Source of the DNA: Sphingobium sp. TCM1
GTDB taxonomy: Bacteria > Pseudomonadota > Alphaproteobacteria > Sphingomonadales > Sphingomonadaceae
Length of the DNA stretch: 64,000 nt
NCBI RefSeq assembly: GCF_001650725.1
Contig: NZ_LXVX01000038.1
Coordinates: forward strand, 186,001-250,000
Direction: 5' to 3'
The notes beneath the pieces were generated by a model. That model was not told the origin of the DNA. It saw nothing but the letters and a program-made list of their open reading frames with translations, and did no database searches. Shown in pieces: positions 34,343 through 43,354 of this stretch; position 1 is the first letter of the stretch, and every line of letters begins with the position of its first letter. A program made the position numbers and the translations under genes.

Positions 34343-35551
34343 ATGGCACGCGGTATCAAGGACAAGGTCGCCATATTGGGCATGGGCTGCGCCAAATTTG
34401 GCGAGCGATGGGACAAGGACGCCGACCAGCTGATGGTCGAGGCCTATGAGGAGGCGATCGCTGATGCGGGAATCGAGACGTCGCAGATAGATGCTGCGTG
34501 GTTGGGCGTAGCCTTTGATGCGGTGAATATCGGCCCGTCGGGCATTCCGCTCGCAACCGCGCTGCGGCTGAAGAATATCGGCGTCACCAAGGTCGAGAAT
34601 TACTGTGCGAGCGGCACGGAGAGCTTTCGGGGCGCGGTCTATGCCGTGGCGTCGGGCGCGGCGGACATTGCGCTGGCGCTGGGTGTCGAGAAGCTGAAGG
34701 ACACCGGCTATGGCGGGCTGCCTGTCCGCACGCGCGGGACCATGCATGACATGACCGGAATTACCGGGTCGGCGCCGGGCAATTTTGCGCAGCTCGCATC
34801 GGCCTATCGCAACACGCACGGTGTTTCGAAGGAGGATCTGAAACGCGCCATTGCCCATGTATCGGTCAAAAGTCATGCCAATGGGGCGAAGAATCCGAAG
34901 GCCCATTTGCAGAAGGCCGTCGACATGGACACCGTATTGAATGCCCCGATGATCGCCGAGCCGCTGGGCCTGTTCGATTGCTGCGGCGTGTCGGACGGCG
35001 CGGCCTGCGCCATCGTCACCACGCCCGATATCGCCCGCGCGCTGGGCAAGACCGATATCGTCACGATCAAGGCTTTGCAGATCGCCAGCTCCAATGGTTG
35101 GGAATTGCAGCATGGCGGCGGCTGGAATGGAAGCTATTTCCACACCACCCGCATCGCTGCGGAGAAGGCCTATCATGAAGCCGGCATCACCAATCCGCGC
35201 GAGCAGATCAGCCTGACCGAAGTGCATGACTGTTTCTCGATCACCGAACTGGTGACGATGGAGGATCTCTACCTCTCCAAGGAAGGGGAGGGCTGGAAGG
35301 ATGTGCTGGACGGCATGTTCGACGCCGATGGCAAGGTGCCGTGCCAGATCGACGGCGGCCTCAAATGTTTCGGCCATCCGATCGGCGCGTCGGGTTTGCG
35401 CATGATCTACGAAAACTATCTGCAATTGCTGGGCCGCGCCGGGGCGCGGCAGCGGCAGACGCCGCCCAGCCTGGCGCTGAGCCACAATCTGGGCGGGATG
35501 CCGAGCCAGAATGTGTCGGCCGTTGCCATCGTGGGGCTGGCCGATGCTTGA
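34343..35551 (+). CDS. SCP-x-type thiolase (acetyl-CoA acetyltransferase family)
   Basis: 402 residues with AAGGAG before the ATG. The nucleophile Cys88 is in NYCASG, HDCFS lies near 294 and GHPIGASG near 345, so all three catalytic motifs of lipid-transfer-type thiolases are present. It should cleave 3-ketoacyl-CoAs, including branched or bulky ones, releasing acetyl- or propionyl-CoA. It lies 28 bases after the HMG-CoA synthase-like gene in the same operon and 28 bases before the acyl-CoA dehydrogenase. Unlike its two Cys-less relatives in the window it should be a true thiolase. Confidence 0.93.
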   Translation: MARGIKDKVAILGMGCAKFGERWDKDADQLMVEAYEEAIADAGIETSQIDAAWLGVAFDAVNIGPSGIPLATALRLKNIGVTKVENYCASGTESFRGAVYAVASGAADIALALGVEKLKDTGYGGLPVRTRGTMHDMTGITGSAPGNFAQLASAYRNTHGVSKEDLKRAIAHVSVKSHANGAKNPKAHLQKAVDMDTVLNAPMIAEPLGLFDCCGVSDGAACAIVTTPDIARALGKTDIVTIKALQIASSNGWELQHGGGWNGSYFHTTRIAAEKAYHEAGITNPREQISLTEVHDCFSITELVTMEDLYLSKEGEGWKDVLDGMFDADGKVPCQIDGGLKCFGHPIGASGLRMIYENYLQLLGRAGARQRQTPPSLALSHNLGGMPSQNVSAVAIVGLADA

Positions 35552-35579
35552 GGTCACATCATCGGAAGGAGCGTCGGGC

Positions 35580-36731
35580 ATGGATGAAGAGACGTTCGAG
35601 GCGTTTCTGGATCAGTTGCGCCGCTATATTCGCGAGCGCCTGATCCCCGCCGAGGCGGACGTGATCGACAGCGATCGTGTGCCTGACGCGATATTGGCGG
35701 AGATGCGCGACATGGGCCTTTTCGCCTTGACCACACCGGAGGCATTTGGCGGCGCGGACCTGAGCATCAGCCAGTATATCCGCGTCATCCGCGAAATGGG
35801 CTGGCCAGCCCCCGCCTTCCGCGCGACCATGTCAATCAACACCGGCATGTTTTCGACCGCGCTGAAAAAAGGGGGCACGCCCGAGCAGCAGCGCGAATGG
35901 CTCAGCCGGTCGGCGGCGGGCGAGATCGCCTGTTTCGGCCTGACCGAACCGGATAGCGGGTCCGATGCGGCGGCACTCAAGACCCGCGCGGTCCGCGACG
36001 GCGACGACTATATCCTGAACGGTACGAAGCGCTATATCACCAACGCCCCCTTCGCGAAGATCGGCCTGATCATGGCGCGCACCAGCGCCGAGCCGCTGCC
36101 GCGCAACGCGCATGTCAGCGCCTTCCTGATCGACATGGATGCGCCGGGGGTATCGCTGGGCAGCCCCGACAAGAAAATGGGACAGCGCGGCGCGCAAATA
36201 GCCGACATCATCCTGGAGGATGTGCGCGTACCCGCCCGCGCCCTCCTGGGCGGCGAGGAAGGCAGGGGCTTCTTCGCCGCGATGCAGGCGCTGGATTCAG
36301 GACGGCTTTCGGTGGGCGCGGCCGCGCTGGGGCTGGCGGAAAGGGCGCTGGAAACCGGGCTGCGTTATGCGATGGAACGCAAGGCGTTCGGAGAGCCGAT
36401 CGCCCAGTTCCAGCTGATCCAGGCGATGCTGGCGGACTCCAAAGCGGAAATCTATGCCAGCGAGTGCATGATGCTGGACGCCTGCGCGCGATCCGAACGG
36501 GGTCGCGCTTCGCTCGAAGCCTCCGCCTTCAAGATGTTCGCGACCGAAATGTGCGGGCGCGTGGTCGACCGGGTGGTGCAGATCCATGGAGGCGCGGGCT
36601 ATCTGGCCGAATATGAAGCCGAACGGCTGTTCCGCGATGCGCGCATCTATCGCATCTACGAGGGCACGACCCAGATTCAGCAGCTGGTGATCGCCAAACA
36701 GATGATCCGCGACTTCGCGGCGCGCAGTTAA
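35580..36731 (+). CDS. Acyl-CoA dehydrogenase
   Basis: 383 residues from the ATG at 35580, preceded by GGAAGGAG; an earlier in-frame ATG at 35544 overlaps the thiolase stop and has no ribosome-binding site. A standard homotetrameric type: FGLTEPDSGSDAAALKTRA, NGTKRYITNAPFA, QIHGGAGYLAEYEAERLFRDARIYRIYEGTTQIQ with the catalytic Glu in YEGT. Part of the eight-gene operon between the thiolase and the CoA-transferase-family gene. It may form the 2,3-double bond in the intermediate that the neighbouring MaoC, SDR and thiolase process. Confidence 0.92.
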   Translation: MDEETFEAFLDQLRRYIRERLIPAEADVIDSDRVPDAILAEMRDMGLFALTTPEAFGGADLSISQYIRVIREMGWPAPAFRATMSINTGMFSTALKKGGTPEQQREWLSRSAAGEIACFGLTEPDSGSDAAALKTRAVRDGDDYILNGTKRYITNAPFAKIGLIMARTSAEPLPRNAHVSAFLIDMDAPGVSLGSPDKKMGQRGAQIADIILEDVRVPARALLGGEEGRGFFAAMQALDSGRLSVGAAALGLAERALETGLRYAMERKAFGEPIAQFQLIQAMLADSKAEIYASECMMLDACARSERGRASLEASAFKMFATEMCGRVVDRVVQIHGGAGYLAEYEAERLFRDARIYRIYEGTTQIQQLVIAKQMIRDFAARS

Positions 36732-36740
36732 GGTCCACCC

Positions 36741-37955
36741 ATGTACCAGCTTCTCGGCTCCACACGCGTCATCGAGGCGTCATCCTTCGTGGCGGCGCCG
36801 ACCGCCGGCCTCTATCTGGCGCAGATGGGGGCGAGCGTCATCCGCGTCGACCAGATCGGCGGGGGGCCGGATTATCGACGCTGGCCCAAGGCGGAGACTG
36901 GCGCGAGCCTTTATTGGGAAGGGTTGAACAAGGGCAAGAAATCGGTCGCGCTCGATCTGGGCGCGCCGGAAGGACGGGAACTCCTCGCGGCCCTCGCGAC
37001 GGCGCCGGGCGCGGATGCGGGGCTGTTCCTGACCAACTTTCCCGTCGATGGTTTTTTGAGTCATGAAAGGCTGGCAAAAAGACGCGCCGACCTTGTCACC
37101 GTGCGGGTCATGGGGCAAGCCGATGGCGGCCCGGCGCTCGACTATACCGTCAATTGCGCACTGGGCATTCCGCAGATCACCGGGCCCGACAGTCTGGGCG
37201 ACGCGCCGGTCAACCATGTGCTGCCGGCGTGGGACCTGCTGACCGGCGCCTATGCGGCCTTTTCCATGCTCGCCGCCCTGCTGCACCGGCGCGAGACTGG
37301 CATGGGACAGGAAGTCCGGATTCCACTTGCCGATGTCGGCATCGCCACCATCGCCAATCTGGGACAGCTGGCCGAGACATTGCAGACCGGCAATCGGGCT
37401 CGTCATGGCAATGCGGTCTATGGCGCGTTCGGGCGTGACTTCCTGACCGCCGATGGTCAACGGCTGATGATAATGGCGATCACGCCGCGGCAATGGCGCG
37501 GGCTGGTCTCCGTGCTTGGGCTGGAAGAGGCGGTCGCGGGAATCGAGGCGTCCCGCAGCGTCAACTTCGCCCGCGACGAGGGCGAGCGCTTTGCCCATCG
37601 CGACGCGCTGTTTCCGCTGGTCGAGAGCGCGGTCGCACGCCGCAACGCGACGGAGCTGAGGGTAGCGATGGATGCGCAGGGCTGTTGCTGGGGCCCTTAC
37701 CAGGACATGGCGCAGGCGGTGCGCGATCCGGTGCTGGTGGCGGACAATCCGCTTTTTTCGACCATCCAGCAAACGAGCGGGCTGCGCTATCCGGTGCCCG
37801 GCGCGATGGCGACCCTGCCGGCCCAGATGCGCGAAACCCCGCGGCGCGCACGGCGACTGGGCGAGGACAGCGAGGAGATACTGGCCGACCTGCTGGGCCT
37901 TGGGTCGGGGCAGATTGGCGCATTGATCGACAGGGGGATAGCGGCGCGCGCATGA
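36741..37955 (+). CDS. mct: Family III CoA-transferase, 2-methylfumaryl-CoA isomerase (Mct)-like
   Basis: 404 residues of the CaiB/BaiF fold. The N-terminus VIEASSFVAAPTAGLYLAQMGA and the segments DYTVNCALGIPQITGP and VNHVLPAWDLLTGAYAAF recall mesaconyl-CoA C1-C4 CoA transferase (2-methylfumaryl-CoA isomerase) of the 3-hydroxypropionate bicycle, an intramolecular CoA transferase. The Asp in PAWDLL is the likely catalytic acid. The next two genes match the enzymes before and after it in that route, which strengthens the call. Alternatives within the family are alpha-methylacyl-CoA racemase or an intermolecular CoA transferase. Starts nine bases after the dehydrogenase and overlaps the next gene by four. 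Confidence 0.75.
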   Translation: MYQLLGSTRVIEASSFVAAPTAGLYLAQMGASVIRVDQIGGGPDYRRWPKAETGASLYWEGLNKGKKSVALDLGAPEGRELLAALATAPGADAGLFLTNFPVDGFLSHERLAKRRADLVTVRVMGQADGGPALDYTVNCALGIPQITGPDSLGDAPVNHVLPAWDLLTGAYAAFSMLAALLHRRETGMGQEVRIPLADVGIATIANLGQLAETLQTGNRARHGNAVYGAFGRDFLTADGQRLMIMAITPRQWRGLVSVLGLEEAVAGIEASRSVNFARDEGERFAHRDALFPLVESAVARRNATELRVAMDAQGCCWGPYQDMAQAVRDPVLVADNPLFSTIQQTSGLRYPVPGAMATLPAQMRETPRRARRLGEDSEEILADLLGLGSGQIGALIDRGIAARA

Positions 37956-39589
37956 CAGAGACGATAGCACGGGCGCGCACGGCGCTGGAGGCGCTGCGGC
38001 GCTATGGCGCGGCGGCACAGGTCCATGTGGCAGCCCGGGTGGCGCCCGGCGGAAAGATCGACCCCAGGCGGCTCGATGCCGACCAGCGTGCAGCCCATGG
38101 CCTGGCCTGGATCGCGACGACGGTCGCGGCGCTGAGTGCGCTGGCCGACTGGGCGGAGGGGCTGACGGCGCGGCACCGCTATGGCGACGCTGAAGCGCTG
38201 GTGCTCGCGCTCGCCTTTGGGGAATATGCCGCGCAGATGCTGGGCGGCCTGCCGATCAGTGCCAATGAATATGTGCGGCCTGCGCAACTGGGGCTGGCCG
38301 AGGCGGCGCGCGAACTTGGCACCGATCCGGCGGTCGCGGCGTTCGTGGCGGAGGCGGACGATCCCCGCGCGCGCGCCGCTCTGATCGCGCATGTGCGGGC
38401 GGGCGGCACCATAGCGGAGGATATGGGCGACGAGACGATCGATGCGATCAGGGCGCAATATCGACGCTTCACCGTCGATAAAATCACGCCCTACGCCCAT
38501 CAATGGCATCTGGCGGACGCGCTGATACCCGATGAGACGATCGCCGAGCTGGCGGCGCTGGGGACGTTCGGCGTCTGCATAGCGCCGGAATATGGCGGGC
38601 TGGGGCTGGGCAAGCTGGAGATGTGCGTCGTCACCGAAGAGCTGTCGCGCGGCTGGATCGGCGCGGGGTCGCTGGGCACCCGGTCGGAAATTGCGGGCGA
38701 GCTGATCGGGCTGGCGGGCACGGACGCCCAGAAGGCGCAATGGCTGCCGGGAATTGCTAGCGGGACAATATTGCCGACGGCGGTATTTACCGAGCCATCC
38801 AACGGGTCCGATCTTGCGCAACTGAGCACCCGCGCAATCCAGCATAAGGAAGGCGGCTGGCGCATATCGGGCGCGAAGACATGGATCACCCATGCAGCCC
38901 GGTCCGACCTGATGACACTGCTGGCGCGGACCGGGGGATCGGGCAATGCCGGGCTTTCCATGTTCCTGGCGCCCAAGCCGCGCGGGAGCGACGACACGCC
39001 CTTCCCGGCGGAAGGGATGAGCGGGAGCGAGATCGCCGTGCTGGGTTATCGCGGGATGCGCGAATATGAACTGATGTTCGACGGCTTTGCTGCGCCGGGC
39101 GAGGCCTTGCTGGGCGGCGAGGAAGGACAGGGTTTCCGCCAGCTGATGCAGACATTCGAGGGCGCGCGCATCCAGACCGCCGCGCGCGCAGTGGGCGTCG
39201 CGTGGCGCGCGTTCGAGCTGGGCTATGGCTATGCGATCGAAAGACGGCAGTTCGCCAGGCCGATCGCCGACTTCCCGCGCGTGTCGGACAAGCTGGCGAT
39301 GATGCTGGTGGAGACGATCGCGGCGCGCGAACTCGCTTATTTCGCAGCGCGCGAGAAGGACAAGGGGCGGCGCTGCGACGTGGAAGCGGGCATGGCCAAG
39401 CTGCTGGCTGCACGGGTAGCGTGGACCAACGCCGACAATGCGCTGCAAATCCATGGCGGCAACGGTTATGCGCTGGAATATGAGATCAGCCGGCTGTTGT
39501 GCGACGCGCGCATCCTCAACATATTCGAGGGTGCGGCCGAGATTCAGGCGCAGGTGATCGCGCGCGGGCTGCTGACGAACAGGAACTGA
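37952..39589 (+). CDS. mcd: (2S)-Methylsuccinyl-CoA dehydrogenase-like flavoprotein
   Basis: 545 residues from the ATG at 37952, which overlaps the preceding stop (ATGA). It is about 150 residues longer than ordinary acyl-CoA dehydrogenases because of an N-terminal helical domain (DQRAAHGLAWIATTVAAL, LALAFGEYAAQMLGGLPIS), a hallmark of methylsuccinyl-CoA dehydrogenase from the ethylmalonyl-CoA pathway. The core has WHLADALIPDETIAELAALG, EEYGG-type sequence, VVTEELSRG, GSLGTRSEIA, FTEPSNGSDLA and the catalytic Glu in IFEGAAEIQ. It should oxidise methylsuccinyl-CoA to mesaconyl-C1-CoA. No ethylmalonyl-CoA pathway genes (ccr, ecm) are in the window, so the substrate probably arises from degradation of a methyl-branched acid. 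Confidence 0.8.
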   Translation: MTETIARARTALEALRRYGAAAQVHVAARVAPGGKIDPRRLDADQRAAHGLAWIATTVAALSALADWAEGLTARHRYGDAEALVLALAFGEYAAQMLGGLPISANEYVRPAQLGLAEAARELGTDPAVAAFVAEADDPRARAALIAHVRAGGTIAEDMGDETIDAIRAQYRRFTVDKITPYAHQWHLADALIPDETIAELAALGTFGVCIAPEYGGLGLGKLEMCVVTEELSRGWIGAGSLGTRSEIAGELIGLAGTDAQKAQWLPGIASGTILPTAVFTEPSNGSDLAQLSTRAIQHKEGGWRISGAKTWITHAARSDLMTLLARTGGSGNAGLSMFLAPKPRGSDDTPFPAEGMSGSEIAVLGYRGMREYELMFDGFAAPGEALLGGEEGQGFRQLMQTFEGARIQTAARAVGVAWRAFELGYGYAIERRQFARPIADFPRVSDKLAMMLVETIAARELAYFAAREKDKGRRCDVEAGMAKLLAARVAWTNADNALQIHGGNGYALEYEISRLLCDARILNIFEGAAEIQAQVIARGLLTNRN

Positions 39590-39594
39590 CGGCG

Positions 39595-40401
39595 ATGGAA
39601 CGGCACAGCGACACCCTTACGCCCGCACTCGCCGCCCGCTATGCCGCGACGTTCGACAGGGCGGTGCGGGACGGCGCGCCGCAGGGTATCCACTGGTGCC
39701 TCAACACGCCCGAAGCGGAGACGGCCGCGCTGGGCGCGGATGGGCATCCAGCAGGTGGCGGTGGCGCAATGCCCCACCATGCTGCCTTCCCGCGCCGAAT
39801 GTGGGCATCCAGCGCGCTGACATTCCATGCGCCCATTCGCGTGGGCGCGCGGGTGGAGCGGACCAGCCGGATCGAGAGCAGTACGGAGAAATCGGGAAGC
39901 AGCGGCCGGTTGCTGTTCGTCATAGTCGCCCACGATGTCACCGCCGACGGCCAGGCAGCAGTCAGCGAGAGGCAAACGATCGTCTATCGCGAGGCCGCCA
40001 TGCCCGGCGCCGCGCCCGTTGCCATAGTCGAAACCCAGACGGAAAAGGACTGGGACTGGGAACGGGTAGTGACGCCTAGTGCGCCTCTGCTGTTCCGTTA
40101 TTCCGCGCTGACATTCAACAGCCACCGCATCCATTACGACCTGCCCTATGCCCGCGAAGCGGAGGGATATGCTGGCCTGGTCGTGCACGGGCCGCTGATG
40201 GCCGCGTTGCTGCTGGACCTGGCTGATCGCATGGCCGGACCGGACGCTTTGCGGGAGTTCAGCTTTCGCGCGGTAGCACCCGCCTTTGCCGATGCGCCCT
40301 TGCGGCTGCTCGGCATGATAGCGGGCGATACCGTCGCGCTGCATGTGCGATCGGCGGAGGGGCATGACCATATGACCGCAATCGGGCGCCTGAGCGGCTA
40401 A
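39595..40401 (+). CDS. meh: Mesaconyl-C4-CoA hydratase-like MaoC/HTD2 protein
   Basis: 268 residues from the ATG at 39595, with AGGA ten bases upstream. The C-terminal hot-dog carries LLFRYSALTFNSHRIHYDLPYA and GLVVHGPLMAALL, typical of mesaconyl-C4-CoA and itaconyl-CoA hydratases (HTD2-like). It should add water to mesaconyl-C4-CoA to give citramalyl-CoA. Following the Mct-like and Mcd-like genes, it completes three consecutive steps; the last enzyme, a citramalyl-CoA lyase, is not in the window. Last gene of the operon, five bases from the convergent gene at 40407. Confidence 0.78.
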   Translation: MERHSDTLTPALAARYAATFDRAVRDGAPQGIHWCLNTPEAETAALGADGHPAGGGGAMPHHAAFPRRMWASSALTFHAPIRVGARVERTSRIESSTEKSGSSGRLLFVIVAHDVTADGQAAVSERQTIVYREAAMPGAAPVAIVETQTEKDWDWERVVTPSAPLLFRYSALTFNSHRIHYDLPYAREAEGYAGLVVHGPLMAALLLDLADRMAGPDALREFSFRAVAPAFADAPLRLLGMIAGDTVALHVRSAEGHDHMTAIGRLSG

Positions 40402-40406
40402 CGCGG

Positions 40407-41363
40407 TCAGACGACACGCCGCTCCAGCGGTTCGCCAGCAAAATGGCGGCGTACATTGTCGAGCGCGCCCTGCATCACCGCCGCCAGCGATTCGATGGTC
40501 GCGCCCGCGACATGGGGGGCCATCAGCACATTGGGGACGCCGACCCAACCGGTGCCGTCGATCGGTTCGCCATCGAACACATCGAGCGCCGCGCCGCCGA
40601 GCCTGCCATCCCTGAGCGCAGCAATCATTGCGGGTTCGTCGATAACAAAGCCGCGCGATACATTGACGATCAGGCCGTCTGCGCCGAGCCGGTCGAGGAC
40701 GTCCGCGCTGATAAGGCCGCGCGTCTCGTCGGTGCCCGCAACCGCGACCAGCAAGGTCGTCGCCCAATCGGCAAGCGCCTCAAGCGACTCTATCCGCTGC
40801 CACGACACAGGCTTGGGATTGGGGCCCCACCAGCGTATCTCGCAACCGAAGGGGTGGAGCCGCTGCGCGATGTTGCGTCCGATATGGCCGAGGCCGACGA
40901 TGCCTACGCGCTGCGCCGATACCGCATGGCCGGGAGGCAGACGCGCTTCCGCCCAGCGGCCAGACCGGACATAGGCGTCGTTCGCCATGAGATCGCGGCG
41001 ATGCGCCAGCATCATCGTAACGGCATATTCGGCGACGTCGCCCGCATTAATGTCTCCCGCGTTGCACACCGCTATGCCGCGTGCCCGCGCCGCATCGAGA
41101 TCGATGCCAGCCATCCCCGCCGCGACGACAGCGATCAGTTGGAGGTCGGGCAGCATAGCGAGGCGGGCAGCATCGAGTCGTTCCATACCCGCGGCGATGA
41201 TGGCTGCGATGCCCGCGCCATGTTCGGCCAGATAGCGATCGCGATCGGCATGGTCGTCAAGGCAGACATAGTCGAACTCGCCGGGTGGCGGCCGCAGCAT
41301 CTTCAAGATGGCGCGGCTCATGACCAGGACGCGCGGGCCGATCGTCGGATGGCTTGCCGCCAT
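40407..41363 (-). CDS. D-2-hydroxyacid dehydrogenase
   Basis: 318 residues of the NAD(P)-dependent 2-hydroxyacid dehydrogenase family. The Rossmann motif GIVGLGHIGRNIA is near 150, and the catalytic triad is visible as Arg in VNVSRG, Glu in VFDGEP and His in APHVAGAT. It reduces 2-keto acids or glyoxylate to 2-hydroxy acids, or the reverse, in the cytoplasm. Divergent from the aldo/keto reductase with a regulatory element between. Its part in the pathway is unclear; it could handle a keto acid released by C-C cleavage. Confidence 0.9.
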   Translation of the reverse strand: MAASHPTIGPRVLVMSRAILKMLRPPPGEFDYVCLDDHADRDRYLAEHGAGIAAIIAAGMERLDAARLAMLPDLQLIAVVAAGMAGIDLDAARARGIAVCNAGDINAGDVAEYAVTMMLAHRRDLMANDAYVRSGRWAEARLPPGHAVSAQRVGIVGLGHIGRNIAQRLHPFGCEIRWWGPNPKPVSWQRIESLEALADWATTLLVAVAGTDETRGLISADVLDRLGADGLIVNVSRGFVIDEPAMIAALRDGRLGGAALDVFDGEPIDGTGWVGVPNVLMAPHVAGATIESLAAVMQGALDNVRRHFAGEPLERRVV

Positions 41364-41423
41364 ATTTTCCAGTCCCTCATTTGATCCGATGCCTTGACGA
41401 TAAGCCGTCCGTCACGGATAGCA

Positions 41424-41440
41424 ACATATATAACCTAGAA
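41424..41440 (+). promoter_or_regulatory. Regulon element upstream of the aldo/keto reductase
   Basis: ACATATATAACCTAGAA, between divergent genes. It is 24 bases before the start codon of the reductase and 60 bases before that of the hydroxyacid dehydrogenase. Confidence 0.6.
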
Positions 41441-41464
41441 TACCATTGCTGAAGGAGCGGGCTT

Positions 41465-42508
41465 ATGGAGCGGCGATATCTGGGCAACAGCGGCCTGGCG
41501 GTTTCGGTACTGGGCTTTGGTGCCATGACCTTTTCCGACGGCGACGGGCAATTTGGCGGTGTGGGCGCCACGCGCGGCGCGGACGCCATGCGGCAGATCG
41601 ACATGTGCCTGGACGCTGGGGTCACCCTGTTCGACACGGCAGACGTCTATGCGGCAGGACGGTCGGAGGAGATATTGGGCGAAGCGCTGGGGCCCCGGCG
41701 CAAACATGTCGTCGTCGCGACCAAGGCGTTCGGGCGCACGGGCCGCAACGATCACGACACTGGCCTGTCCCGCCGCCATCTGATTGATGCGTGCGACGCG
41801 AGCCTCAAGCGACTGGGCACGGACTGGATCGACCTGTATCAAGTACATAGTTTCGACGCGCTGGTGCCGCTGGAGGAAACATTGCGCGCCCTGGACGACC
41901 TCGTGACGGCAGGAAAGATACGCTATATCGGCTGTTCCAACTATGCCGGCTGGCAGTTGATGAAAGCCCAGGCGGTGTCGCGGGAGAGGGGCTATGCGCG
42001 CTATGTCGGCCAGCAGATCCAATATTCGCTGATGGTGCGCGATGCCGAGCAGGAACTGCTGCCCTGCGGCGTGGATCAGGGCGTGGGGGCGCTGATATGG
42101 AGTCCGCTGGCGCAGGGCTTCCTGTCCGGCAAGTTCCGGGGCGATACCGGCGCGCCAACGCGACTGCAACAGAGCGGCCGGCTCAAGGCCTATGAGACGC
42201 CGACAGGCGCCGCCGTGCTGGACGCCATCGACGCGATCGTCGCGGCGCGGGGCGGTGTGAGCCACAGCCAGGTCGCACTGAACTGGCTGCTGCGTCGTCC
42301 GGGCGTGTCCGCCGTGCTGGTGGGCGCGCGCACCGACGCGCAACTGGCGGACAATCTGGCGGCGACACAATGGTCGCTTCTAGACGAAGAAATGGAAGCA
42401 CTCGACCGGGCGAGCCAGACGCCGATGCAATATCCCAATTCGCATCACCGCATCTTCACGCACGAGCGCAATCCGCAACTCTTCGTGCGCTACAAGACAG
42501 GGGAATGA
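41465..42508 (+). CDS. Aldo/keto reductase
   Basis: 347 residues with a strong ribosome-binding site (GAAGGAG). Aldo/keto reductase barrel motifs are complete: catalytic Asp and Tyr in FDTADVYAAGRSE, Lys in VVATKAF, His in YQVHSFD, and C-terminal LNWLLRRPGVSAVLVGARTDAQL for NADPH binding. It reduces aldehydes or ketones with NADPH, or oxidises the alcohols. Monocistronic under the shared element. The substrate is not predictable. Confidence 0.92.
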   Translation: MERRYLGNSGLAVSVLGFGAMTFSDGDGQFGGVGATRGADAMRQIDMCLDAGVTLFDTADVYAAGRSEEILGEALGPRRKHVVVATKAFGRTGRNDHDTGLSRRHLIDACDASLKRLGTDWIDLYQVHSFDALVPLEETLRALDDLVTAGKIRYIGCSNYAGWQLMKAQAVSRERGYARYVGQQIQYSLMVRDAEQELLPCGVDQGVGALIWSPLAQGFLSGKFRGDTGAPTRLQQSGRLKAYETPTGAAVLDAIDAIVAARGGVSHSQVALNWLLRRPGVSAVLVGARTDAQLADNLAATQWSLLDEEMEALDRASQTPMQYPNSHHRIFTHERNPQLFVRYKTGE

Positions 42509-42513
42509 TGGAC

Positions 42514-42541
42514 GGCGGGGCGGCCGATGCACCGCCCCGCC
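42514..42541. terminator. Hairpin between convergent genes
   Basis: Perfect ten-base stem GGCGGGGCGG / CCGCCCCGCC with an eight-base loop, just after the aldo/keto reductase stop and before the SDR end. There is no T run; likely a bidirectional terminator or attenuating hairpin. Confidence 0.55.
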
Positions 42542-42547
42542 CGCCAT

Positions 42548-43327
42548 TCAGCGCGGCGCCATGCGGATCGCGCCGTCGAGGCGGATATCCTCACCATTGA
42601 AATAGGGATTTTCGATGAGCTGAAGCGCGAGCATTGCATATTCAGAAGGCTTGCCCAGGCGCTTGGGGAACGGCACCGACGCACCCAAGCTGTCGATGAC
42701 ATTTTGCGGCATACCCAGCATCAGCGGGGTTTCGAAAATACCCGGCAGGATAGTGTTGACCCGGATCGCCTCGCCCATCAGGTCGCGGGCGATCGGCAGG
42801 GTCATGCCAACTATGCCGCCCTTCGACGCGGAATAGGCAGCCTGGCCGACCTGGCCATCCTCCGCCGCGACCGACGCTGTGTTGACGATCGCGCCTCGCT
42901 CGCCCGATCCTAGCGGGTCGAGCGCCACCATGCCCGCCGCCGACTTGGCGATACAACGGAACGTGCCGATCAGGTTGACCTGGATGATCGTGGTGAACTG
43001 CGCCATCGGATAATGTTTGATCGACCCGTCCTCGCGCGAACGGCTGACGGTCTTTGCAGCGGGGCCGATGCCCGCGCAGTTGATGAGGATACGCTCCTGT
43101 CCGATCGCGGCGCGCGCCTTGGCGAAACCGGCATCGACCGAGTCGTCGGACGTGACGTTGACTTCACAGTAGACGCCGCTGATTTCGCGAGCGATCGCTT
43201 CGCCCGCTTCCACATTGAGGTCAAAGATCGCGACCCTGGCCCCCTTGGCCGCCAGCGCGCGCGCCGTGGCGGCGCCGAGGCCCGAAGCGCCACCGGTGAC
43301 GACGGCCGAAAGTCCATTCACGTCCAT
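42548..43327 (-). CDS. SDR, 3-hydroxyacyl-CoA dehydrogenase type II-like (HSD10)
   Basis: 259 residues. Cofactor motif TGGASGLGAA, INCAGIGPA, active site AAYSASKGGI with Tyr and Lys, and VNTILPGIFETPLM followed by FPKRLGKPSEYA, characteristic of the HSD17B10/type II 3-hydroxyacyl-CoA dehydrogenases. It oxidises (3S)-hydroxyacyl-CoAs, including 2-methyl-branched ones, with NAD. Third gene of the unit with the dehydrogenase at 43355 and the SDR at 44509, 27 bases after the former. Confidence 0.9.
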   Translation of the reverse strand: MDVNGLSAVVTGGASGLGAATARALAAKGARVAIFDLNVEAGEAIAREISGVYCEVNVTSDDSVDAGFAKARAAIGQERILINCAGIGPAAKTVSRSREDGSIKHYPMAQFTTIIQVNLIGTFRCIAKSAAGMVALDPLGSGERGAIVNTASVAAEDGQVGQAAYSASKGGIVGMTLPIARDLMGEAIRVNTILPGIFETPLMLGMPQNVIDSLGASVPFPKRLGKPSEYAMLALQLIENPYFNGEDIRLDGAIRMAPR

Positions 43328-43354
43328 ATGATATTCTCCCTGATGATGCGCCGG

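Noticed and set aside
37493..37951. N-terminal extension of the methylsuccinyl-CoA dehydrogenase-like frame
   Set aside because: It overlaps the Mct-like gene in another frame and has an Arg/Gly-rich non-protein-like composition. The ATG at 37952 with ATGA overlap is the natural start.
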